Shown one piece after another: positions 1-5,292 of a stretch of DNA of 6,727 nucleotides (the first letter of the stretch is position 1; each line of letters begins with the position of its first letter). The notes under the pieces were generated by a model that was not told the DNA's origin, did not search any database, and worked only from the letters and a program-made list of their open reading frames with translations. This DNA comes from Halobacteriovoraceae bacterium (GTDB taxonomy: Bacteria; Bdellovibrionota; Bacteriovoracia; Bacteriovoracales; Bacteriovoracaceae): assembly GCA_018663815.1 (NCBI GenBank), contig JABJPQ010000569.1, forward strand, positions 1 through 6,727. Reading direction: 5' to 3'. The position numbers and the translations under genes are program-made.

Positions 1-772
1 AACGGCGACCATCAAACTGTAATGCGGTTGAATTTTTATGCTCTAGACCTCCGTAAATATCTTTTTTCAGATGAGTTATAAAAGTATAGTCCTCATAAGG
101 AATACTACTAAAATGAGAAGCAACAGTTTCAACAATTGTTTTTATATCCTGCTTTAGGTTTTGTTCATGAGGAAAATTTTCTCCATACCAAACCAAATGA
201 TGCTCTTTACCGTCAACCATAAACCCATCTGATTCATGACAACCAATTTCTACCGGAGTATCAAGCAGATCATCATAGTCTACAGCATTATAAATAAATT
301 GTTCTCTTTTAGTTGATATATCTTTAAGTCCTGAATGAATTTTGGACCAAAGAGGTGTGAAGCGAAACTCGATGGTTGGAATAATTTCATGATCCTTAAG
401 TCCAATCAGATAAGCAGGCCCATGAAGAAAAGCGTGGCTTTCATCCACGTGACATGTCCTTACAGTTAGTTCGTGGCAATAGATTTCATACTCAATAGTA
501 AAAAGGTCACAAGTGGGAGCACCTTCTGAGTGAGAAAAATCAATTTCCCAAACTCCCTTTTCTTTTTGTTCAAAGTATAAGAATTTTCCAACTTCATTTA
601 AAACTTTAACAGTTCTGATATTACGTGCATACTCTCGCATCAAATAAGAGCCTGGAGACCAGCTAGGTAGAAAAAAGCATAACTTATCCTCAGGTGGTTT
701 TGGGCCAGTAACTTTAACTTTAACCATATGGGTCTGAGGGTCCATAATTTCGACAAGATAGTTAAGTTTCAT
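1..772 (-). CDS. M61-family aminopeptidase (glycyl aminopeptidase-like), N-terminal part
   Basis: The gene reads leftward and runs off the window, so only the first 257 residues are visible. They match the N-terminal beta domain of M61 peptidases: a PSWSPGSYLMREYARNI stretch (residues 36-52), a VDESHAFLHGPAYLIG stretch (109-124), a LLDTPVEIG motif (169-177) and the hallmark GGLEHKNSTAL (241-251), which in this family sits shortly before the zinc-binding HExxH helix. The HExxH and the usual C-terminal PDZ domain would lie beyond position 1, so catalytic competence cannot be judged. M61 enzymes remove N-terminal residues, often Gly or Ala, from peptides. No signal peptide is seen (the start is MKLNYLVEIMDPQ), suggesting a cytoplasmic protein. 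The ATG at 772 is supported by GGAG eight bases upstream. It is transcribed divergently from the HesB-like gene. The family assignment is secure; the substrate is unknown. Confidence 0.9.
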   Translation of the reverse strand, partial: MKLNYLVEIMDPQTHMVKVKVTGPKPPEDKLCFFLPSWSPGSYLMREYARNIRTVKVLNEVGKFLYFEQKEKGVWEIDFSHSEGAPTCDLFTIEYEIYCHELTVRTCHVDESHAFLHGPAYLIGLKDHEIIPTIEFRFTPLWSKIHSGLKDISTKREQFIYNAVDYDDLLDTPVEIGCHESDGFMVDGKEHHLVWYGENFPHEQNLKQDIKTIVETVASHFSSIPYEDYTFITHLKKDIYGGLEHKNSTALQFDGRR

Positions 773-778
773 AATAAT

Positions 779-782
779 CTCC
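779..782 (-). promoter_or_regulatory. Ribosome binding site of the M61 peptidase gene
   Basis: Read on the minus strand, the bases upstream of the ATG are TTGGAGATTATT, giving GGAG with an eight-base spacer. This fixes the start of the peptidase at 772. Confidence 0.7.
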
Positions 783-839
783 AATTTTTTTTCAATTCTC
801 AATAATAGGTGGTATATCAAGCCTTTATACATATTGACT

Positions 840-843
840 AGGA
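840..843 (+). promoter_or_regulatory. Ribosome binding site deciding the HesB-like start
   Basis: AGGA is followed by five bases and then ATG at 849. An in-frame TTG at 834 would lie upstream of this site and has no purine-rich sequence before it, so 849 is preferred. Confidence 0.6.
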
Positions 844-848
844 ATTAC

Positions 849-1229
849 ATGATCAATGTCTCACTGCAAGATATTCAAATAAAAATCACCACGGCGGCCA
901 TGGCGCAAATTCTTTTAATCTTAGAGAATGATTACACTCTACAGGATGAAGTTTTTCGCCTTAAGATTGATGGCAAAGGCTGCACCGGCTTTGATTATGC
1001 TCTGGGGTTTTCAAAGCAATTGGATGACGATTTAATCCTTAATCTTGTTGAAAATAATCAAACGATCAAAATTCTCTTAGATCCTTTTACTGCGTTTTAC
1101 TGTAAAGAGGGCCAAATTGATTACACAAATGATCATGAACAGGGTGCGGAAGGGTTTCACTTTGAAAATTATAATCAAAAAAATTATCACGGTAAGTTTT
1201 TCAAAGATGAATCAAAAGTTCCCACCTAG
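849..1229 (+). CDS. HesB/IscA-fold protein lacking the C-terminal CGC motif
   Basis: This is a 126-residue protein with the size and order of A-type Fe-S carriers (IscA, SufA, ErpA). An N-terminal helix (MAQILLILEND) leads to LKIDGKGCTGFDYALGF (about 38-54), which corresponds to the family's GGGCSGF segment and supplies the first conserved cysteine, C45. Next comes LLDPFTAFYCKEGQIDY (76-92), the equivalent of the vDP.S..yl.G..iDY block, and then EGFHFENYN, the equivalent of FxFxNPN. Where the family has CGCG, this protein reads HGKF: the two C-terminal ligand cysteines are His114 and Lys116. An extra cysteine, C85, sits in the DP block. A classical three-cysteine Fe-S site is therefore absent, and the protein may bind metal differently or act otherwise. 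The start is ATG 849, chosen for its ribosome binding site; a TTG at 834 would add five residues. It converges on the CRTAC1-like gene. The fold assignment is fairly sure; the function is open. Confidence 0.8.
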   Translation: MINVSLQDIQIKITTAAMAQILLILENDYTLQDEVFRLKIDGKGCTGFDYALGFSKQLDDDLILNLVENNQTIKILLDPFTAFYCKEGQIDYTNDHEQGAEGFHFENYNQKNYHGKFFKDESKVPT

Positions 1230-1254
1230 AAATTAATGACATTCACATTATTAA
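1230..1254. other. Convergent 25-bp gap without a clear terminator
   Basis: Only 25 bp separate the stops of the HesB-like gene and the opposing lipoprotein gene. The best hairpin is TAATG/CATTA (1234-1238 with 1246-1250), five AT-rich pairs around a seven-base loop. That is too weak to call a terminator. Transcripts from both sides probably overlap unless termination is factor-dependent. Confidence 0.4.
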
Positions 1255-3033
1255 TTAAAGGCATTTTCTACGCCCAATCAAATACTGTCCATCCTCACAA
1301 AGAGTAATATTCATGAAATCTGCTAACTCTATACTTACTTTATAACTTACCTCTAAACCGGCCCTCGTTTGATTAAGCGATTTTGAATAAGGCCATCTCA
1401 CGATAACCTTTTCTATCGACTCTCCCTCATTAATTCCAAAATGCACACCCTCTTCATTTTGAGGCGGAAGTGACCCATAAGAAAACGAAACATTTTGTCT
1501 ACGATACTCAAAGCCCTTTTGGTTTTTTATCTTTAAAATAATCATCGCATTTAACCCATGTGTGTTCGACTTTTTTCCGCGTAAATAAAAACGAATACTT
1601 TTCTTTTTTGCTAACTCAAGATTGTTTTCAAAAAGATAAACTCTAGACTCCAATGTTTCATCTCTGATTTTTGATTGAGATGTTAAAATATCCATTTTCC
1701 CATCGCGGTTAAAATCTGCAATAACTGTAGAAATAGGATTTATAATATCAATTCCTAATTCCTTAGATTTATTGACAAAAGAATGATCTGCAAGTTGTTC
1801 AAAAAGAATTAAACGAGTGTGGGGAGGATAGCCAGAATTATCGACAATTAAATCAAGTAAACCATCATTATTATAATCCAGCCAAATGGCCCTTCTGTCA
1901 GCTTGATGCCAATTAGTCTCAAAGTGGTCAAGAAAATATTCTGTGCGATAAAACCGTGGAGGAAACTTGAGCGAGCGACCTGTTAATAAGCTCGATTTAT
2001 CAATTCCTTCAGCGTCATAATTGTGGGAGAGCTCACCTAAAAAAACATCCATAATCGTATCGTTATTATAATCTGCACAAGCAACCGAAAACGTTCGTCC
2101 ACTTCCCTGCGTATTTAAAACACCTTCAGGGTCTCCCGCAACTCCACTAACAACACCAAAGTTTTCAAAATAACGATATTTCTCTCTAAATTTATACCTA
2201 TTCATCCACAAGTTATTTTTAAATTTATTTGTCGCTGTTGTAATAATATCAGGGAATCCATTTTGGTCCATATCACATGTTTGTGAACCATAAGTAGGAC
2301 TTGCATTAACAAGCATTGTTTTACTAACAGTTTGTTTACTCTCTGCTAATAACAGATGTGAAACATTTTTAAATTTCTTACCTTGATTTAAGTATAGTTG
2401 ATCCGCAACAGGTCTTGGATGCCCATTGACTTTCTTAAACCAATTACCAACAAAAAGATCAAGTTTTCCATCTAAATTATAATCAATCAAGCTTACCGTT
2501 GTGTTAGGAGAAGAGTCTTTAAATTTATAATTTTCTGTTAAAATTAAATTTTTGTTTTTATCACGGCTTCCATAGAAAACTCTTAGTGGTTGCTTGGATA
2601 GTTCTGTTTCCTGATTGAGAACTCCTGTTATAGCATCAATGATTTTATCTTGATTAAGATCGTAAAAAAGTAGAAATGAAACTTTTAAAGTTTTGGCAAA
2701 AGGTGAACGAGACTTTATAAACTTATGCTTGTGGATATCATACAGATAAAACTGGGGTTGAGCATAAAATGAAGGGATAGCAACAATATCAGAAAAGCCG
2801 TCCCCATTAATATCAACAATATTAAAATTATAAGCCTTTATACCTTCAAGCCCATAATACTTTGTTTTATCTACAAAACTTTTTACTACAGTACCTTTTT
2901 CTTGCTCAAATTCATCAGGTATTGCGTCTAAATTATGCTCTAACTGAAAAGGTTTACCAACTCCCCTATTGGTAGAGCAAGAAGCCATAAGTAACAAAGT
3001 TAATAAGAGTTTAATTTTCATTTTCATGTGCAT
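1255..3033 (-). CDS. FG-GAP/VCBS-repeat lipoprotein with ASPIC/UnbV domain (CRTAC1-like)
   Basis: With the start at 3033 this is a 592-residue exported lipoprotein. The N-terminus is a basic start, a Leu-rich core and the lipobox LMASC, with Cys19 as the lipidated residue; Ser at +2 favours the outer membrane. Seven DxNxDGxxD-type calcium loops follow, beginning near D74, D125, D184, D254, D321, D386 and D440, as in a seven-bladed FG-GAP/VCBS beta-propeller. The end is an ASPIC/UnbV domain (about 480-568), with RFYLRGKKSNTHGLNAMI, VHFGIN and IEKVIVRWP. Two cysteines lie in the last 14 residues (C579, C591). Such proteins are usually extracellular adhesion or binding proteins; no enzyme motif is visible. 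The open frame continues upstream to an ATG at 3102, but that start would place 23 extra residues before the signal peptide. ATGs at 3027 and 3021 are also possible, and none has a strong ribosome binding site. It is divergent from gspC. The family is well supported; the role is unknown. Confidence 0.87.
   Translation of the reverse strand: MHMKMKIKLLLTLLLMASCSTNRGVGKPFQLEHNLDAIPDEFEQEKGTVVKSFVDKTKYYGLEGIKAYNFNIVDINGDGFSDIVAIPSFYAQPQFYLYDIHKHKFIKSRSPFAKTLKVSFLLFYDLNQDKIIDAITGVLNQETELSKQPLRVFYGSRDKNKNLILTENYKFKDSSPNTTVSLIDYNLDGKLDLFVGNWFKKVNGHPRPVADQLYLNQGKKFKNVSHLLLAESKQTVSKTMLVNASPTYGSQTCDMDQNGFPDIITTATNKFKNNLWMNRYKFREKYRYFENFGVVSGVAGDPEGVLNTQGSGRTFSVACADYNNDTIMDVFLGELSHNYDAEGIDKSSLLTGRSLKFPPRFYRTEYFLDHFETNWHQADRRAIWLDYNNDGLLDLIVDNSGYPPHTRLILFEQLADHSFVNKSKELGIDIINPISTVIADFNRDGKMDILTSQSKIRDETLESRVYLFENNLELAKKKSIRFYLRGKKSNTHGLNAMIILKIKNQKGFEYRRQNVSFSYGSLPPQNEEGVHFGINEGESIEKVIVRWPYSKSLNQTRAGLEVSYKVSIELADFMNITLCEDGQYLIGRRKCL
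1390..1596 (-). other. ASPIC/UnbV domain of the lipoprotein
   Basis: This segment encodes the C-terminal module with the sequence cues RFYLRGKKSN, GLNAMI, VHFGIN and VRWP. It corresponds to the family's pattern of a glycine-rich strand, an x-VHFGLG turn and a VxVRWPSG-like ending. The serine-glycine after VRWP is replaced by Tyr-Ser-Lys here. Confidence 0.8.
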
Positions 3034-3039
3034 GCTTAA

Positions 3040-3068
3040 AGTATAAAAAAATATTTGTTTTAAGTCAT
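3040..3068 (-). promoter_or_regulatory. Candidate promoter of the lipoprotein gene
   Basis: Read on the minus strand, ATGACT (3068-3063, 4 of 6 matches to the -35 consensus) is separated by exactly 17 bp from TATACT (3045-3040, 5 of 6 matches to the -10). Transcription would begin almost at the ATG at 3033, giving a leaderless or very short-leader mRNA. This supports a start near 3033 rather than 3102. The site is read by eye only, in an AT-rich stretch where chance matches are common. Confidence 0.4.
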
Positions 3069-3073
3069 GACTT
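3062..3073. repeat. Perfect 12-bp palindrome AAGTCATGACTT
   Basis: The sequence equals its own reverse complement over all 12 bases, and the symmetry stops at both ends (T on the left, G on the right). It covers the candidate -35 hexamer of the lipoprotein gene, a placement typical of a repressor or activator dimer site. A single palindrome of this length could also be chance. Confidence 0.45.
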
Positions 3074-3169
3074 GTTTCTGACAAAAACTTTACTTGAGTC
3101 ATTCTCTTTTATGGATAAAAAACGCTGCTTTTACTTGCGCAATGTTAATATTTTGATGAAAATGTATTA

Positions 3170-5278
3170 ATGAGTAAATTTCGTAACTTATTTAAAAAAT
3201 TTAGTAAAAAGAACAAAAAGCCTCAAGATTCTGATGAAGATCTTTTCGAAGAGATTGAAGAAGAAGCAAACGAGGAAATTGAAGATAGTTTAGACGAGCC
3301 TAGTAATGATGATAATCAGTTAATGCCACAGGCCCCTCTAGATAATCAAAATAATCAAACGGTCATTATAAAAACAGGTGACTCTGAATCAGATGAACTT
3401 ATTGCACACCCCTCTGAAATTGAAGGACAGATACCAGCGCAAAGCGACCTAAGCTTTCCTAATATTCCAACGGCACAAAAAGAGGAAGCAGATACAGATG
3501 AAGCTTCGCAAGATGCAACAGGAGAGCTAGGTGAATACACTGACATAGCTCTTGATATTTCAGATCTTGATCTAACCGAAGAAGAAGAGCAGCAAGCAGA
3601 ACGCAATCTTACTGCTTCTGATATTTTTGAGGAATATACTGATATTGCTCTTGATATTTCAAATCTAGATGGCTCCGCGAGCGATGAAGACGAAGCTCCT
3701 GAGATCCCTGCCCACGAAGCTCCTGAGATCCCTGCCCACGAAGCTCCTGAGATCCCTGCCCACGATACTCCTGAGATTCCCACGAACGAAAATAATGATA
3801 TTAGCGATGACGTTCCAGACTTTTCTCTTACCGAAGAAGAAAGTATCTTTGATACCGAAGAAGAAGAAAGTAACTTTGATACCGAAGAAGAAGAAAGTAA
3901 CTTTGATACCGAAACTCCAAATCTATCGATAGATGAAGAGCTTGATAGCTCTACTGAAATGCTAGATCTAAGCTTAGATAATGACGAGGACCCCAGCTTC
4001 TCTCCTGAAACAGCAAGTGTGGAAATTGAAGTTACACCATCACGTTTAGAAACGGAAGAAGAGGATCATCCTCTACCAGCAGAAGATGAAATGCTTGATG
4101 AGGCGGATAGCCTCGATGATACAGCAACAACAGAAACAGATGACATTGACCTAACTCAAACAAACCTAAGCTTTAAAGAAAAATTAGAGTTAATGAAAAC
4201 TCGCATTGCTGACCAATTTAGAAATATTAATAAAAAAGACCTTAAAAAGGCACTGGCAAGTAAACAAAGCCTAACGGATGGTAGTAAGCTCGAAGTCTTT
4301 AAAAATAGACTTTCAAATATTCATTGGGCCAGTATTCCTACTGAGTTTTTTAATCAGGCCCATCGTTACAGACTCCATAAGTCTTTTCAAGTTACCATTA
4401 TTTTCATCTTTGTTTTTATTGCAGCAAAAATGTTAACAAACATAGTTAATGGAAATAAAAATTATAAATCTTTAAGTAAACAAGCACATATTAACTTTGA
4501 TGACTCAGACGCTTTTTCAAAAAATGATCTCGCAAAAATCAAAGCCGCTAATCTACTTAAGACAGAGCAAGTTGAAAAAGTAAAAGGACCAGCTAAAAAG
4601 ATAATCAATACAGATAGGATCTGTCGTTCTGCCTCTAAAAAATCAAAAGCAAATGTACAATTAATCAATACCATTGTCTTGCAAGACTCGGTGAAATCTA
4701 TCGCAAGTGTCCAGGTTCGCTCATCAACTGATCTCAAGTCTATTCGCGAAGGTGAAACATTATTAGGTAAAATCAAAATTGATAGGATTATTAATCAGAA
4801 ACTGATTGTTAAAAATCTCGCTACTGGTGAATGTGAATCAATAGAGAGCAAAGATGCAACAAAGCGTAGTCGCCTAAAGCCTATAAAAGTACTTACACCC
4901 AAAGCATCAAAGAAGTTTGTTAAAAAACAAAAGAAGATCAAAGGTATTGAAACTGATGGCAATAATTTTAAAATTGATAAAAAATTCTTACAAAGTAAGT
5001 TAAGCGATATTAACTCATTACTGACCCAGGCCAAAGGTATTCCCATTACAAACCCTGATGGAACAATCTCTTTTAAAATTACTCAGATTGACCCAGGTGG
5101 AATTTTTGCTTATCTCGGAATGCAAGACCAAGATATCATTACCCAAATTAATGGGGAACCTATTAAAGAATTAAGTGAAGTCATGAATCTATTTGCCAAG
5201 GTTGGAAATCTAAGCTCATTAAATATAACTGTTAACCGCGGTGGAGAAGAAACAACTCAAAATTATAATATCAAATAG
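3170..5278 (+). CDS. gspC: Type II secretion protein GspC with long acidic N-terminal extension
   Basis: GspC sits in the inner membrane and links the T2SS platform to the outer-membrane secretin. The 702 residues run as follows. A basic N-terminus (1-18) is followed by a strongly acidic, repeat-rich cytoplasmic region (about 20-330) and a predicted helical, mixed-charge stretch (335-400). One membrane segment (about 406-426, FQVTIIFIFVFIAAKMLTNI) leads into the periplasmic HR domain (about 485-558, ending in a GETLLGKIKIDRI...QKLIVKN pattern). The protein ends in a PDZ domain (about 605-702, with GGIFAYLGMQDQDIITQING). The last three parts are standard GspC; the family is usually near 300 residues, so the first 400 are an addition. 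C485 and C555 bracket the HR domain and could form a periplasmic disulfide. The start is fixed by an in-frame stop at 3146 with no other start codon between, although no clear ribosome binding site precedes it. gspD follows after 14 bp. The identification rests on domain order plus the neighbouring secretin. Confidence 0.88.
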   Translation: MSKFRNLFKKFSKKNKKPQDSDEDLFEEIEEEANEEIEDSLDEPSNDDNQLMPQAPLDNQNNQTVIIKTGDSESDELIAHPSEIEGQIPAQSDLSFPNIPTAQKEEADTDEASQDATGELGEYTDIALDISDLDLTEEEEQQAERNLTASDIFEEYTDIALDISNLDGSASDEDEAPEIPAHEAPEIPAHEAPEIPAHDTPEIPTNENNDISDDVPDFSLTEEESIFDTEEEESNFDTEEEESNFDTETPNLSIDEELDSSTEMLDLSLDNDEDPSFSPETASVEIEVTPSRLETEEEDHPLPAEDEMLDEADSLDDTATTETDDIDLTQTNLSFKEKLELMKTRIADQFRNINKKDLKKALASKQSLTDGSKLEVFKNRLSNIHWASIPTEFFNQAHRYRLHKSFQVTIIFIFVFIAAKMLTNIVNGNKNYKSLSKQAHINFDDSDAFSKNDLAKIKAANLLKTEQVEKVKGPAKKIINTDRICRSASKKSKANVQLINTIVLQDSVKSIASVQVRSSTDLKSIREGETLLGKIKIDRIINQKLIVKNLATGECESIESKDATKRSRLKPIKVLTPKASKKFVKKQKKIKGIETDGNNFKIDKKFLQSKLSDINSLLTQAKGIPITNPDGTISFKITQIDPGGIFAYLGMQDQDIITQINGEPIKELSEVMNLFAKVGNLSSLNITVNRGGEETTQNYNIK
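3533..3571 (+). repeat. EYTDIALDIS block, copy 1
   Basis: This encodes EYTDIALDISDLD, GspC residues 122-134. A second copy lies 99 bp downstream. The two differ by one amino acid and four synonymous changes. Confidence 0.85.
3632..3670 (+). repeat. EYTDIALDIS block, copy 2
   Basis: This encodes EYTDIALDISNLD, GspC residues 155-167, nearly identical in protein to copy 1 but changed at several third codon positions. Confidence 0.85.
3692..3787 (+). repeat. 24-bp tandem repeat (EAPEIPAH) in gspC
   Basis: Three base-identical 24-bp units (3692-3715, 3716-3739, 3740-3763) each encode EAPEIPAH. A fourth, degenerate unit (3764-3787) encodes DTPEIPTN. Each perfect unit has 15 G+C of 24, clearly richer than the surrounding gene. 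Gain or loss of a unit keeps the frame. Exact identity points to recent duplication or ongoing length variation. Confidence 0.93.
3830..3913 (+). repeat. 27-bp tandem acidic repeat (SNFDTEEEE) in gspC
   Basis: After a leading TEEE, units at 3842-3868 (SIFDTEEEE) and 3869-3895 (SNFDTEEEE) are followed by a partial third unit at 3896-3913 (SNFDTE). Units one and two differ at one codon (ATC against AAC). The period of 27 bp keeps the frame. Confidence 0.9.
4385..4447 (+). other. Single membrane segment of GspC
   Basis: Residues 406-426 form the only long hydrophobic stretch in the protein. They are preceded by a basic flank (HRYRLHK), which favours an N-in, C-out orientation. This places the acidic extension in the cytoplasm and the HR and PDZ domains in the periplasm. 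Confidence 0.85.
4982..5275 (+). other. C-terminal PDZ domain of GspC
   Basis: Residues 605-702 show the PDZ pattern: a strand ISFKITQIDPGGIFAYLGMQ, then QDIITQINGEPIKEL, a helix SEVMNLFAKVG and a final strand LNITVNRGG. In GspC of other bacteria this domain has been linked to substrate recognition and is present in only part of the family; some members carry a coiled coil instead. Confidence 0.85.
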
Positions 5279-5286
5279 AAGGAAGA
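5279..5286 (+). promoter_or_regulatory. Ribosome binding site of gspD
   Basis: AAGGAAGA begins right after the gspC stop and lies six to nine bases from the ATG at 5293. It is the strongest ribosome binding site in the window and indicates co-transcription of gspC and gspD with independent translation start. Confidence 0.75.
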
Positions 5287-5292
5287 TATTTT

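Larger units (their letters stand above)
773..848. promoter_or_regulatory. Divergent intergenic region between M61 peptidase and HesB-like genes
   Basis: These 76 bp must hold the promoters of two genes that point away from each other. The stretch is AT-rich, with a run of T at about 785-792. I see a TATACA-like hexamer at 826-831 on the plus strand and TATTAT on the minus strand (about 802-807), but neither has a convincing -35 partner at 16-18 bp, so no specific promoter is called. No operator-like inverted repeat was found. Confidence 0.4.
3034..3169. promoter_or_regulatory. Divergent control region between lipoprotein gene and gspC
   Basis: If the lipoprotein starts at 3033, this 136-bp stretch carries the promoters of two genes that point apart. 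It contains a minus-strand promoter candidate (3040-3068), a perfect palindrome (3062-3073) and, on the plus strand, an extended -10-like TGTTAATAT at 3143-3151. The last has no recognisable -35, so the gspC promoter remains uncertain. If the lipoprotein instead starts at 3102, the gap shrinks to 67 bp and the palindrome would lie in coding sequence. Confidence 0.5.
3227..4159 (+). other. Acidic repeat-rich cytoplasmic extension of GspC
   Basis: Residues 20-330 are dominated by Asp, Glu, Ser, Thr and Pro, with very few aromatic or basic residues, so the region is predicted to be disordered. It contains a duplicated EYTDIALDIS block, a tandem EAPEIPAH array, a tandem acidic FDTEEEES array and five scattered [DN][LF]S[FIL] motifs. 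It lies on the cytoplasmic side of the single membrane segment, where GspE, GspF and GspL act in other systems. I recognise no named domain in it. Confidence 0.8.

Noticed and set aside
834..848. TTG start for the HesB-like gene
   Set aside because: No ribosome binding site precedes it, whereas AGGA lies five bases before the ATG at 849.
1230..1254. Bidirectional terminator between the convergent genes
   Set aside because: The best stem is only five AT-rich pairs and lacks a GC stem.
3355..3783. Minus-strand open frame with GISGASWA repeats
   Set aside because: It is the antisense image of the EAPEIPAH array and acidic codons of gspC; it has no domain of its own.
3692..3787. CRISPR array
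   Set aside because: The units abut directly with no spacers and lie in frame inside a gene.
3669..3932. Plus-strand open frame with repeated LLRSLPTK and Lys-rich segments
   Set aside because: This is another frame of the gspC tandem repeats; the apparent repeat peptide follows from the DNA repeats.
3170..4171. Acidic arm as a separate gene fused by sequencing error to gspC
   Set aside because: The frame is continuous, composition changes gradually, and no stop, start or ribosome binding site marks a second gene before the membrane segment.
4462..5046. Two minus-strand open frames opposite the GspC periplasmic region
   Set aside because: Both lie wholly inside gspC, lack a recognisable family, and the sense frame encodes clear HR and PDZ domains.
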